61,172 nt of DNA, taken from NCBI GenBank assembly GCA_017439805.1, contig JAFSIK010000014.1, forward strand, positions 1 to 61,172, written 5' to 3'. A model generated the notes under the pieces. That model searched no databases and was not told the origin of the DNA. It saw nothing but the letters and a program-made list of their open reading frames with translations. How positions within the stretch are numbered: the first letter of the stretch is position 1; each line of letters begins with the position of its first letter. A program made the position numbers and the translations under genes. Positions 39,437-49,500 of the stretch are shown here, in pieces. This stretch comes from Oscillospiraceae bacterium. GTDB lineage: Bacteria; Bacillota; Clostridia; Oscillospirales; Oscillospiraceae.

Positions 39437-41845
39437 TTATTTTATGATAAGATTGACCAGTTTTCCTTTTACGACGATAGTTTTCACCAAAGTACCGCTT
39501 TCAAGATATTTTTTGATCTTTTCGTCGGCCTTTGCTGCCTCGGCAAGAACGTCGTCGGGGCTTCCGGCGGGGACGGTGGCGGTGGAGCGCAGCTTGCCGT
39601 TTACCTGAATGGCGATCTGTACCTCGGCATCAACGGTCTTGCTTTCGTCGTACTGAGGCCAGCTCTGCTGGCTTACCTGACCCTCGCCGCCAAGGATCTC
39701 CCAGCACTCCTCGGCAATGTGAGGAGCAAAGGGACTCAGCAGGCGCATGAGGATCTTAAGGTCGCCACGGGAGGCGCCGTTGGATCCGAACTCGTTTACC
39801 AGAGCCATCATGGCGGCAATGGCGGTGTTGAATTTCAGAGTTTCGATATCCTGAGTGACCTTTTTTATGGTTTTATGCAGGATGGACTCATTGGCGGGGG
39901 TAATTTCGTCGCTGTCGGTGGCGTTTTCAACGAAGTTCCAGATGCGGTCAAGGAAGCGCTTGGAGCCCTTGACAGCCTCGGTGGACCATATGGCCGCCTT
40001 TTCGAAATCGCCCACGAACATAATATACAGACGCATGGTGTCCGCGCCGTACTGGTCAACGATGTCGTTGGGGTTTACAACGTTGCCGCGGGATTTGGAC
40101 ATCTTTTCGCCGCCCTCGCCAAGGATCATACCGTGGCTGGTGCGCTTGGCATAGGGTTCCTTGGTAGGAACCACGCCGATGTCGTAGAGGAATTTATGCC
40201 AGAAGCGGGAATAGAGCAGGTGCAGAGTGGTGTGCTCCATGCCGCCGTTGTACCAGTCAACGGGTCCCCAGTAATCAATGGCTTCCTTGGAAGCCAGAGC
40301 CTGGTCGTTGTGGGGATCCATATAGCGCAGGAAATACCAGCAGGAGCCGGCCCACTGAGGCATGGTGTCGGTCTCGCGCTTGGCAGGGCCGCCGCAGTGG
40401 GGACAGGTGGTATTTACCCAGTCGGTCATCTTGGACAGGGGGCTTTCGCCGTCGTCGGTGACTTCGTAGCTGTCAACCTCGGGCAGAAGCAGGGGCAGTT
40501 CCTTTTCATCCAGAGGCACCCAGCCGCACTTGTCGCACCATACCAGGGGAATAGGCTCGCCCCAATAGCGCTGGCGGGAGAATACCCAGTCGCGGAGCTT
40601 GAAATTGGTTTTGGGGCGACCGATACCTTTTTCGGTAACCCAATTCTTCATGGCGGGAATAGCGTCCTTGACGGTCATGCCGTTGAGGAAGTCGGAGTTT
40701 ACCATGATGCCGGTGTCGTCCTTGAGGACGAAGGCTTCCTTGGTGATGTCGCCGCCGGAAACGACCTCGATAATGGGCAGACCGAACGCGGTGGCGAAGT
40801 CCCAGTCACGCTGGTCGTGGCCGGGAACGCCCATGACGATGCCGGTGCCGTAGCCCATGAGAACATAGTCGGAGATGAAAATGGGCAGCTTTTTGCCGCT
40901 GACGGGATGGACAGCCTCAATGCCCTGCAGTCGCACGCCGCTCTTTTCCTTATTGAGCTCGGTACGCTCCAGATCGGACTTGCGGGCGGCCTCCTTTATG
41001 TAGGCTTCGGCCTCGTCCCAGTTTTCAATGATATCCTTCCACTGCTTGAGATAGGGATGCTCGGGGGAAAGTACCATGTAGGTAACGCCGAACAGAGTGT
41101 CGCAGCGGGTGGTGTAAACGGTCATCTTGTCGCCGTTGGTGGCAGTGAAGTCCACCTCGGTGCCTTCAGAGCGGCCGATCCAGTTTCTCTGCTGTATCTT
41201 TACGCGCTCGATATAGTCCAGATCATCCAGATCGTCGATAAGTCTGTCGGCGTACTCGGTGATTTTCAGCATCCACTGGCTCTTTTCCTTGCGCACAACG
41301 TCACTGCCGCAGCGCTCGCAAACGCCTTCCACAACCTCTTCGTTGGCAAGGACGCACTTGCAGCTGGTGCACCAGTTTACGGGCATGGAAGCCTTGTAGG
41401 CCAGACCCTTTTTGAAAAGCTGCAGGAAAATCCACTGGGTCCACTTGTAGTAGCCGGGGTCGGTGGTGTCCACAACGCGGTCCCAGTCGAAAGAGTAGCC
41501 CAGCATATGCAGCTGCTTGGTAAAGTTTGCGATATTGTCGCGGGTAACGATGGCAGGATGGATATGGTTCTTTATTGCATAGTTCTCCGTGGGCAGGCCA
41601 AAGGCGTCAAAGCCGATGGGGAAAAGAACGTTGTAGCCTTCCATCCTCTTCTTGCGGCAGATAATGTCCATGGCGGTAAAGGGACGGGCGTGGCCAACAT
41701 GCAGGCCCTGTCCGGAGGGATAGGGAAATTCAATAAGACCCATGAATTTTTCGCGGGTGCTATCGCCGGTAACAGCGCCGTAGGGCTGCTGCTGCAGCCA
41801 CTTGCTCTGCCATTTATTTTCAATGGCGGTAAAATCATACTTCAT
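39437..41845 (-). CDS. leuS: Leucyl-tRNA synthetase
   Basis: Class I synthetase charging tRNA-Leu. The 802-residue protein has the HIGH-type HVGH (49-52) in [14 protein letters not shown], a zinc-binding insertion ([13 protein letters not shown] with CERCG), the CP1 editing domain with [19 protein letters not shown] and [10 protein letters not shown], the motif [20 protein letters not shown], and [11 protein letters not shown] second Cys pair (CDKCG, CPHCGG) lies before the catalytic half. AAGAAGG precedes the ATG. It is last in the smc-to-leuS unit. Confidence 0.97.
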   Translation of the reverse strand: MKYDFTAIENKWQSKWLQQQPYGAVTGDSTREKFMGLIEFPYPSGQGLHVGHARPFTAMDIICRKKRMEGYNVLFPIGFDAFGLPTENYAIKNHIHPAIVTRDNIANFTKQLHMLGYSFDWDRVVDTTDPGYYKWTQWIFLQLFKKGLAYKASMPVNWCTSCKCVLANEEVVEGVCERCGSDVVRKEKSQWMLKITEYADRLIDDLDDLDYIERVKIQQRNWIGRSEGTEVDFTATNGDKMTVYTTRCDTLFGVTYMVLSPEHPYLKQWKDIIENWDEAEAYIKEAARKSDLERTELNKEKSGVRLQGIEAVHPVSGKKLPIFISDYVLMGYGTGIVMGVPGHDQRDWDFATAFGLPIIEVVSGGDITKEAFVLKDDTGIMVNSDFLNGMTVKDAIPAMKNWVTEKGIGRPKTNFKLRDWVFSRQRYWGEPIPLVWCDKCGWVPLDEKELPLLLPEVDSYEVTDDGESPLSKMTDWVNTTCPHCGGPAKRETDTMPQWAGSCWYFLRYMDPHNDQALASKEAIDYWGPVDWYNGGMEHTTLHLLYSRFWHKFLYDIGVVPTKEPYAKRTSHGMILGEGGEKMSKSRGNVVNPNDIVDQYGADTMRLYIMFVGDFEKAAIWSTEAVKGSKRFLDRIWNFVENATDSDEITPANESILHKTIKKVTQDIETLKFNTAIAAMMALVNEFGSNGASRGDLKILMRLLSPFAPHIAEECWEILGGEGQVSQQSWPQYDESKTVDAEVQIAIQVNGKLRSTATVPAGSPDDVLAEAAKADEKIKKYLESGTLVKTIVVKGKLVNLIIK

Positions 41846-41879
41846 ATTTCAGCCTTCTTTTCTCTCTGATTTGTGCGGC

Positions 41880-42227
41880 TTATTTAACGGGGGTAACGTC
41901 GGTGCCGTCTTTCCACAGACGCTCAAGGTCGTAAAATTCACGCTGGTCCTTCAAAAACAGGTGAACGATAAGGCAGCCAAAATCCAGCAGCACCCAGCTG
42001 CCGCCGCGGTAGCCCTCGATATGGTGGACTTTTTCGCCCTTCTCCTCCAGCTTCTTTTCCACTTCCTCGGACATGGTTTTCAGCTGGGTGGTGGAGGTGC
42101 CGGTACAGATTACGAAATATTCTGCCAGAGAGGTTATCTCGGCAATGTGGATAACCTTGATGTCCGCTCCGTTTTTGCTTTCCAGAGCTTCCACCGCGGT
42201 CATAGCCATTTCGTGGGGAGTCATCAT
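41880..42227 (-). CDS. rsfS: Ribosomal silencing factor RsfS
   Basis: RsfS binds L14 and blocks subunit joining in starved cells. The 115-residue protein has the family text DIKVIHIAEITSLAEYFVICTGTSTTQLKTM and HHIEGYRGGSWVLLDFGCLIVHLF. Two ATG codons are adjacent at the start, with GAGGA upstream; the first is used. In Firmicutes it usually follows nadD-yqeK, as it does here after an inserted LCP gene. Confidence 0.95.
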   Translation of the reverse strand: MMTPHEMAMTAVEALESKNGADIKVIHIAEITSLAEYFVICTGTSTTQLKTMSEEVEKKLEEKGEKVHHIEGYRGGSWVLLDFGCLIVHLFLKDQREFYDLERLWKDGTDVTPVK

Positions 42228-42260
42228 ATTTAAAATTCCTCTTTTCAGGTTGGATTTAAT

Positions 42261-43841
42261 TTATTCTGCGGGAGTGGTGTCACCCTCGCCGGGAGTAGCA
42301 GGATTTGAAGAGCCGCCGGGAGTTACGATGGTAAGACCGCCGGGACCGGAGGTGACGATACTGCCGTCGGGAAGAATATGGGTAACGCTGTCGCCGGAGT
42401 CAGCGGTGCTTCCGTTGGGTTCATCATCGCTGTCGCCGGTGTCACCGGAGCCGCTGCCCGTCTGAGGCGCGGAGGGCGTTTCGCTGCCGGGGCTTAAAAT
42501 CTCCCTGCCGCTGTAGGACACAATGCTTCCGTTCTCTACGCCTATTACATCCAGGTCGGAAAACTTGATGGTTGCGTTGGTGTAGGGATTGAAGTAGTCG
42601 TTAAGCAGGCTCAGCAGGGCATTGGGGTGAATCATATAGTAGGACAGGTTCTGAAAATAAATGCCCTCGCCGGGAAGAGTCATAAAGTTGATGTCCGAAA
42701 TGGATACGTTGGAAAGTATCTGCACACCTATCCAGGCCAGCTCGCCGGTGGTAAGGTTGGTATCCACGTATTCATTCATAACCTTGGAGATGGTACCGAT
42801 CTGGGCAAGGTTTTTCACCTTGAGCATCTGGCCCATAACCTCTTCAAGGAAGCGCTGCTGCAGCTGGATACGGCCAAGGTCGCCCATAAGGCGATACTGC
42901 TCGGCCTCCTCATCGTAGACGCCGGAGTTGTTCTGGCGCCAGCGAAGCAGATTGCTGCATTCCTTGCCGGTGAGAGTCTGGACACCGGGCTGGAAGTCGA
43001 TGACAAGGTTCTGGGCGTCATCCACATAGTACATTCTGAAAGGCACGTCGTACTCGATGCCGCCGATGGCGTCGATAACCTCGGCAAAGGCCTGCAGGTC
43101 GACACAGATGTGGAAGTCAATGGGGAAGCCTACGATACCCTCAATAACAGTTGTAAGTCCCTCTATGCCGGAGGAGGCGTAAACGGAATTGAGCTTGTAA
43201 TTGTAATAGGCCTTGATATTGACCATGGTGTCGCGGGGCAGGGACAGTGCGCTGACCGTCTGCTCCTCGGCATTGTAGGACATGATTATCATGGTGTCGG
43301 TATTGGCGCCCACTCTGTCCATACCTACGACCAGAATATTGTAAATATTTTCGTTTACGGTGGCGGGAATCTCCGTGTCGTAACCAAGAATATCGCTGCC
43401 GGGACTGCCCTGTGAATCGTCGGGAGGAGGCAGGGTGGCATTGGGACTATCAACAACCGGGTCGCTGCTGACAGGGGGATTTACGGGATGAGAGGGGGGG
43501 CGCATGGAAATCTTCACCGCCGCCAGAAGCCCGCAGATTATGGCAAGAAGCACCGCGGCGACAATGATAACCGCCTTCATCCAGCGGGTAAGTCCCTTCT
43601 TTTTGGGTGCGGAACGCTTGCCCTGAGCAGAGGCGGCGGGGGCAGGAGCTGCGGCCTTGGGTGCCTCTCTCTTGCCGCCGGAAGTTCTGGGCGCGGAGGA
43701 AGTGCCTCTTACGATAGCCTCTTCCTCGGGAGTCCAGTTTATACCCCTGCGGGGCTGGTCGGCGGTTTTTTTGCCCGTTGGTGCACGCCGTTTACTGTTT
43801 TCAAGGTTTTTCGCATCTTTTTTATTTCCGAACAGTTTCAT
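42261..43841 (-). CDS. LytR-CpsA-Psr (LCP) family wall-polymer ligase
   Basis: Membrane-anchored enzyme family that attaches teichoic acids or other polymers to peptidoglycan. The 526-residue protein has a basic, Ala/Pro-rich cytoplasmic N-terminus (1-86), one membrane helix (about 89-109), a Pro/Ser linker and the LCP domain: NILVVGMDRVGANTDTMIIMSYN, LSLPRDTMVNI, and LRWRQNNSGVYDEEAEQYRLMGDLGRIQLQQRF with the pyrophosphate-binding Arg and Asp residues. The last 55 residues are a low-complexity Ser/Gly/Pro/Asp tail. Its ATG overlaps the nadD-yqeK stop (ATGA). Confidence 0.92.
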   Translation of the reverse strand: MKLFGNKKDAKNLENSKRRAPTGKKTADQPRRGINWTPEEEAIVRGTSSAPRTSGGKREAPKAAAPAPAASAQGKRSAPKKKGLTRWMKAVIIVAAVLLAIICGLLAAVKISMRPPSHPVNPPVSSDPVVDSPNATLPPPDDSQGSPGSDILGYDTEIPATVNENIYNILVVGMDRVGANTDTMIIMSYNAEEQTVSALSLPRDTMVNIKAYYNYKLNSVYASSGIEGLTTVIEGIVGFPIDFHICVDLQAFAEVIDAIGGIEYDVPFRMYYVDDAQNLVIDFQPGVQTLTGKECSNLLRWRQNNSGVYDEEAEQYRLMGDLGRIQLQQRFLEEVMGQMLKVKNLAQIGTISKVMNEYVDTNLTTGELAWIGVQILSNVSISDINFMTLPGEGIYFQNLSYYMIHPNALLSLLNDYFNPYTNATIKFSDLDVIGVENGSIVSYSGREILSPGSETPSAPQTGSGSGDTGDSDDEPNGSTADSGDSVTHILPDGSIVTSGPGGLTIVTPGGSSNPATPGEGDTTPAE

Positions 43842-45013
43842 TGAACATTTCCTTTCAGAAACCGATAAGCAGCCAGTGAATTGCCGTGGACTTGGCGGCC
43901 ACGCTCTTTGATTTCATCCATAGTAAGTTCCAGACCATAGATTATAGCCGCATCCAAATCTTTATATGCAAGCTCCCGCAGGGCGTCCACCCCGGGGAAT
44001 TTTCTGTTTTCCTCGATATAGTCGGCCATGAACACTATCTTTTCCTCTATATTCATGTCCGGCTTTCCGGTGGTGTGCCAGCGCACACAGGAAACCACAT
44101 TTTCGCTTTCCCGAAGCACCTTTTCTGCAACATAGGCACCGGTAATTGAATGGAGGAGCTTTTCCTCCCCTATTTCAGAGCTATCTGTTAGAATATCATA
44201 TCTTTCACACATTTTCAACTGCTCTTTATATGTAAGAGCCTTGGTTATGTCGTGCAGAATCGCCGCCCGGCGGACGGTATTTTCATCGCCGCCCCAGCGC
44301 TCGCAGAGCTTTACCGCTTCCTTTTCGCAGCCCTGCACATGAGGTACTCTTTTCGCCTTGTGGCAGGGATAGGAAAAGTCCCTCAGCTGCTGAAGGGTTT
44401 CGGTAGCAGGGGCGGTGCGGTAAAGACCCTTTTTGAGGATGTAATCGTAAACTTCTCCCTCAAGGTACTCCACTCCCGCACCGACTGGTATCAGCTGGCG
44501 CACCCGGGTGGAGGATATCTCCACAGGCTCGATATTCATAAGTGTAAGCCTGTCGCCGAAATAAGCTCTTATAGCCTCGGTGTTGCCGCAGTGAGTCATT
44601 TCGTCATCGGCCATTCTGGGGAAGGCCGCAATGCGGGCAAGGGAGAGTATCTCTTTCGGCTCACGCCAGGTGTGAAAGCTCATAAGCATGTCGCTGCCCA
44701 TGATGAAAATAAGCTCGTCCCGGGGATACTGCTCCTTTAAAATGCGCAGGGTATCCACGGTGTAGCTGCGCCCTTCCCGGCGAAGTTCCATGTCGGAAAC
44801 GGTGCAGTTTTCAAGATTTTTCGCCGCCAGCTTCGTCATTTCCAGACGGTCTTCGGCGGTGGCGCTGCTGGCCTGAAGAGCCTTGTGAGGTGGTATCTTA
44901 TCTGGAATAAGTAACAGGCGGTCAAGGCCAAGGGCTTTTGCCGCCCCGGCCACCGCCTGTATATGTCCTTTGTGCGGAGGATCAAAGGTCCCTCCGAAAA
45001 TTCCGATTTTCAA
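43838..45013 (-). CDS. nadD: Fused nicotinate-nucleotide adenylyltransferase (NadD) and YqeK HD phosphatase
   Basis: One 391-residue frame encodes two enzymes that are usually separate neighbours. Residues 1-200 are NadD, which adenylates NaMN in NAD synthesis: GGTFDPPHKGH (7-17) and ISSTRVR (166-172). Residues 205-391 are YqeK, an HD hydrolase that cleaves Ap4A: H218 and H225 (CHKAKRVPHVQGC), HD at 254-255 (LHDITKAL), a later HSITGAYVA and HTTGKPDM. No stop or frameshift lies between them. The start is a TTG at 45013, with AAAGGGG about 8 bases upstream. Confidence 0.93.
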   Translation of the reverse strand: MKIGIFGGTFDPPHKGHIQAVAGAAKALGLDRLLLIPDKIPPHKALQASSATAEDRLEMTKLAAKNLENCTVSDMELRREGRSYTVDTLRILKEQYPRDELIFIMGSDMLMSFHTWREPKEILSLARIAAFPRMADDEMTHCGNTEAIRAYFGDRLTLMNIEPVEISSTRVRQLIPVGAGVEYLEGEVYDYILKKGLYRTAPATETLQQLRDFSYPCHKAKRVPHVQGCEKEAVKLCERWGGDENTVRRAAILHDITKALTYKEQLKMCERYDILTDSSEIGEEKLLHSITGAYVAEKVLRESENVVSCVRWHTTGKPDMNIEEKIVFMADYIEENRKFPGVDALRELAYKDLDAAIIYGLELTMDEIKERGRQVHGNSLAAYRFLKGNVQ

Positions 45014-45027
45014 ACGAAAATGCCCCT

Positions 45028-45621
45028 TTATCGCTTTCCCAGCTCTGCCTTGAGCTTTTCAAGAGCCAGCGCTCTGTGGGAAATGCGGTTTTTTTCTTCA
45101 GCGGATATTTCTGCCATGGTCAAGCCACCGCATCCGTCAGGCACGAAAAGAGGGTCGTAGCCAAAGCCGCCCTCGCCCTTTTCGGTGTCGGTCATATGCC
45201 CCTCGCACTGACCCTGTACCTCAACGGCGCTCCCGTCGGGCAGGATACAGGCAATGGCGCAGACAAATCTCGCTTTACTGTTAGACGCATTTATGGCGGA
45301 AAGGTTCCGCGCCAGCAAGGCATTTCTTTCCTTATCGGTGTTCATTCCGCCATATCGGGCAGAGTAAACGCCGGGGTCGCCGCCCAGAGCGTCAACGCAA
45401 AGGCCGCTGTCATCGGCAACAACGCCCATTCCTTCGGGCACAAGTTCGAATATGGCTCTGGCCTTTATCATGGCGTTTTCGGCAAAGGTAACGCCGTTTT
45501 CCTCCACATCGGTATCTATACCCATATCCGCCAGAGAATAGACCTCCGCTCCAAGGGGCGCCAGAATGGCGGACATTTCACGCACCTTACCCTTATTCTG
45601 GGTAGCAAGAACTATTTTCAC
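45028..45621 (-). CDS. rdgB: RdgB/HAM1 non-canonical purine NTP pyrophosphatase
   Basis: Hydrolyses ITP, dITP and XTP and so keeps deaminated purines out of nucleic acids. The 197-residue protein has the N-terminal LATQNKGKVREM, TFAENAMIKAR, the catalytic VVADDSGLCVDALGG with YSARYGG, and GFGYDPLF followed by MAEISAEEKNRISHRALAL. The start is a GTG overlapping the ftsY stop (GTGA), with GGAGG upstream. Confidence 0.95.
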   Translation of the reverse strand: MKIVLATQNKGKVREMSAILAPLGAEVYSLADMGIDTDVEENGVTFAENAMIKARAIFELVPEGMGVVADDSGLCVDALGGDPGVYSARYGGMNTDKERNALLARNLSAINASNSKARFVCAIACILPDGSAVEVQGQCEGHMTDTEKGEGGFGYDPLFVPDGCGGLTMAEISAEEKNRISHRALALEKLKAELGKR

Positions 45622-46508
45622 AGCATCGCCTCCGCAAATTCAGCCGGGTCAAAGGGCATAAGGTCATCCACCTGCTCGCCCACGCCCACGTATTTTACAG
45701 GCACGCCCAGAGTTTCGGTGACAGCCAGAACCACGCCGCCCTTGGCGGTGCCGTCCAGCTTGGTAAGCACAACGCCGGTAATAGGAACCACTTTTTTGAA
45801 TTCGCGGGCCTGAATCACCCCGTTCTGGCCGGTGACGGCATCCAGCACCATAAGAGTCTCCTGTGCGGCGTCGGGCAGTTCACGGGCGATAACGCGGCCG
45901 ATTTTTTCAAGCTCGTTCATAAGATTGGACTTATTGTGAAGTCTGCCGGCGGTATCGCAGATGATAACGTCGGTGCCGCGGGCTTTGGCGGCGGCGATGG
46001 CGTCAAAAAGTACGGAGGCAGGGTCGGCTCCCTCATGCTGGCGCACGATGTCGCAATTTGCCCTTCCTGCCCAGATTTCCAGCTGGTCGGCAGCAGCGGC
46101 ACGGAACGTATCTCCGGCACACAGCAGGACTTTCTTCCCCTGGGCGGTAAGTCTTGCGGCCATTTTACCGATGGTGGTGGTCTTGCCCACACCGTTTACG
46201 CCAACCACAAGGATTACAGAGGGTTTGGTGGCAAGGTTAAGGGAAAGCTCACCCACGGAAAGGCGCTCGGCCACGATGGCCTGAAGCTCCGCCTTTACTT
46301 CTTCGCCCTCTTTGATGCCTTTCTCCTTTACCCGGCCGCGAAGCTCCTCAACCAGCTGGCAGGAAAGCTCCGCGCCCACGTCGGCAAGGATGAGAGCCTC
46401 TTCAAGGTCGTCGTAAAACTCGCTGTCGATGTGGGAAAAGCTGATGATGTTTGCAAGGGATTTGCGGGTCTTTTCAAGGCCGCTTTTGATTTTATCGAAA
46501 AATGCCAT
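45618..46508 (-). CDS. ftsY: Signal recognition particle receptor FtsY
   Basis: SRP receptor GTPase that docks ribosome-SRP complexes at the membrane and the Sec channel. The 296-residue protein is the short form: only a small amphipathic N-terminus before the NG domain. G1 is GVNGVGKTTT (103-112), then DTFRAAAADQL, DTAGRLHNKSNLM, and TKLDGTAKGG. GGAG precedes the ATG, 12 bases after the smc stop; the smc-ftsY pairing is typical of Firmicutes. Confidence 0.96.
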   Translation of the reverse strand: MAFFDKIKSGLEKTRKSLANIISFSHIDSEFYDDLEEALILADVGAELSCQLVEELRGRVKEKGIKEGEEVKAELQAIVAERLSVGELSLNLATKPSVILVVGVNGVGKTTTIGKMAARLTAQGKKVLLCAGDTFRAAAADQLEIWAGRANCDIVRQHEGADPASVLFDAIAAAKARGTDVIICDTAGRLHNKSNLMNELEKIGRVIARELPDAAQETLMVLDAVTGQNGVIQAREFKKVVPITGVVLTKLDGTAKGGVVLAVTETLGVPVKYVGVGEQVDDLMPFDPAEFAEAML

Positions 46509-46520
46509 TTGAATTCTCCT

Positions 46521-49500
46521 TTACGAAATGCCAAGCTCTTTTTCCATCTCGCCCAGACGCAGGCTGAGTACCTTGGAAACCCCCTGCTCCTGCATGGCAA
46601 CGCCGTAGAGCACGTCCGCCTCCTCGATGGTGGGACGGCGGTGGGTAATGACGATAAACTGGGTGTTCCGGGCCATCTTGCGCAGGTATTTGGCGCAGCG
46701 GACGGTATTGACCTCGTCCAGGGCAGTCTCAATCTCGTCCATGATGCAGAAAGGTGTGGGACGGACCTTGATGATGGCAAAATACAGGGCGATGGCAATG
46801 AAGGCGCGCTCGCCGCCGGACAGCAGGCTGATGCTCTTTACCTGCTTGCCGGGAGGCTGAACCTTTATCTCGATGCCGCAGCCCAGAACGTCATTGGGGT
46901 CTTCAAGGCTGACAGAGGCGCTGCCGCCGCCGAAAATATCAAGGAAGGTTGCCTGGAAGCTTTCGTTTATCTGGTGGAATTTTTCCACAAACTGGCTCTG
47001 CATATTCCTGGTTATGCCGGCAATGATACCCTCCAGCTTGTCACGGGCGGTCTCGGCGTCGGTGCGCTGGGTGGTAAGGAAGGTGTAACGCTCGTTGACC
47101 CTCTGGAACTCCTCAATGGCGCCAAGGTTGGGGTTGCCCATGGCGCTCATCTCGTTTTTGAGCTTTGCTGCGCGGGTTTTGGCGCCGTTGGTGTTTTCAA
47201 GCTGGGCGGCAAGCACCTTGGCGGCACTGCGGGTCAGGCCGTAGGTTTCCCACATGCGGTCAAGGATATGTTTTTCCTCCATAAATCCGCCGGCCTGTTT
47301 CTGCTCGAGGCGGGCGTACTCACGCTCCAGATTGATTATTTCACGGCTGGCGTCCTGTGCCTCACGGTCGCAGGCGCTCTTGCGGGCCTCCAGCTGCAGC
47401 TTGGCGTTGACGCTCTCGCGGAGTTTTTCTTTCTGTATGGCGAGAGCTTCCCTCTCCCCTGCCAGACGCTCACCGGAGGCGGCAAGGCCGGTCTCCAGCT
47501 CCTCACTGCGCCGGCGGATGGCTTCCAGCTCCGCACTCTGGCGGATACCGGTTTCCTCATACTCCCGGGCGGAAACTTCAAAATCGGCGATTGCTCCCAG
47601 GCAGGAAGTCTTTTCTGCTTCAAGAGCCGCCATGGAGCTTCGCACGGCGGAAATTTTGTCGTAAATTGCTGCCGCAGCCTCCTCAAGCTGCTCACGGCCT
47701 GCGGCGCTTTCGGAAATGCGTCCGTCAAGGTCGGCAATCTCGCTCTCCAGCTGTTCTATCTCGGCTTTTACAGCCGCCTTTCGGGGCTCGGCTCCGGCAA
47801 GCTCCGCCTGCCACAGTTTTGCCTCGTTTTCGGCTTCGGCGGCATCCTGCTCCGCTTGCAATACGGTCTGCTCAAGAGCCTCTCCGCGGGCCTTCAGAGA
47901 TGCCACCTCGTCGTCCACGAAGCGCTGGCGCACCCGGGCGTTTTCAAGTTCCTCCGCAGCCTGCTCGCGGGCGCGTCTGGCGTCACGCTCCGCCTTTTCA
48001 GCGGCCTGCAGGCGGCTTTCCATAAGGCTCAGCTCTTTGAGTATCTTCTCAAGTTCGTTTGCGCGGGAGATATCGCCGGATTTGCGGCTGACGCTGCCGC
48101 CGGTCATGCTGCCGCCGGGGTTGAGCATCTGCCCGTCAAGGGTTACGATGCGCAGCCGGCTGTTGTATTTTTTGCCCATGTCCACGGCAAGGGCCAGATT
48201 TTCAACCACGAGAGTTCTGCCAAGGAGGTATTCCATAATTCCGGCGTAGCGCTCGTCAAATCTTACAAGCTCGCTTGCCACAGCGATAAAGCCGGGCTCG
48301 GCGGAGTAATCCTCCTTCATGGCGACGCCCTTCACCGCGTCCATGGGCAGGAAGGTGGCTCTTCCCGCGTCGGTATCGCGGAGAAATTCCATGGCGGTTT
48401 TTGCGCTCTGACGGGAGGTGGTGACAATATTCTGCATTGCGCCGCCAAGGGCGGTCTCGATGGCAACGGTGTATTTTTCATCCACCCGCACAAGACGGGA
48501 AACAGGGCCGTGAATGCCCTTTAGTTTGTCATTGGAGGCGGACTGCATGACGGTCTTTACCGCCTTGCCGTAGCCGTCGAAGCCCTTTTCCATATCCCGC
48601 AGCATGGCTGCTCGGGAAGAAAGGCTGTTTTTCTCCACCAGCATCTGGGACAGGCGCTGGGCTGCGTTTGACACCGCGGTCTCCGCGTTTTTCAGCGCGG
48701 CGGCGCGGTTTTCCTGTTTTTTGGCCCACTCGTCGGCCTCGCTGCGGGCATCTTCAAAATCTTCGTTATTTTCACCAAGCTCCCTGCGGGCCTTTTCGAG
48801 GCGTGCCGCCGTTTCAGCCTGACGCGCCATCACTCTCTCGCCGCGCAGTACGGAACCCTGTGCGTTTTCCTCCATGGCGGCAAGCTCCGCCTCTCTGGCG
48901 GATATTGCGGCGGCGCACTGGCTGCGGCGGGCGCGAAGCCCCTCCGCCTGTGCCACGGCGGCGGCGGCGTTTTTCATATTTTCGCCGGAGCTTTCTTCCA
49001 GACCGGTCAGTTTTCCGGCAAGCTCCTCAATTTCGCACTCAATTTCAGCAATGCGCTCACGGCGGGCGGCAACTATCTCCGCGGCGGTCTTTGCCTTGGC
49101 GCTCTCGCGCTCCATTTCGGCAAGAATGCGCTGCTCGTTTTCCGCGTTGGCGGTGGCAAGACTCTCGGTCATTTTAAGGCTGCTTTCAAGCTCTGCCAGA
49201 GCCACCTCGCGGGCGGAAATACCGTCACGCATGGAAAGTATGGCGACCTCATCCGCACCCATACGGCGGGTAAGTTCCTCGCCCTCGGCATAGAGAGTCT
49301 CCAGCGCGGCCTTTGCTTTGTCCAGCGCCTGGGAAGCCGCCTCAAAGTCTGCCCGGTTTTTGGCCTCATTTCGCTCAATGCGCTCCAGGGCCTCGCTCCA
49401 CAGGGCTGCCTCAAGTATTTTAAGTTCGTCCCTGTACTCCAGATAGCGTTTAGCCTCTTCCGCCTGGCGGCGCAGGGGCTCCACCTGAAGCTCCAGTTCG

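Noticed and set aside
39846-41845. T-box leader before leuS, tyrS or lysS
   Set aside because: All three are internal operon genes with 10-35 base gaps, leaving no room for a T-box.
39719-41869. Plus-strand open frame of 716 codons opposite leuS
   Set aside because: Fully antisense to leuS, low-complexity Gly/Val/His composition, no start signal.
45936-48524. Plus-strand open frame of 862 codons across ftsY and smc
   Set aside because: It is antisense to two well-supported genes, crosses their boundary, has no ribosome site or family motif, and is a by-product of the GC-biased third codon positions.
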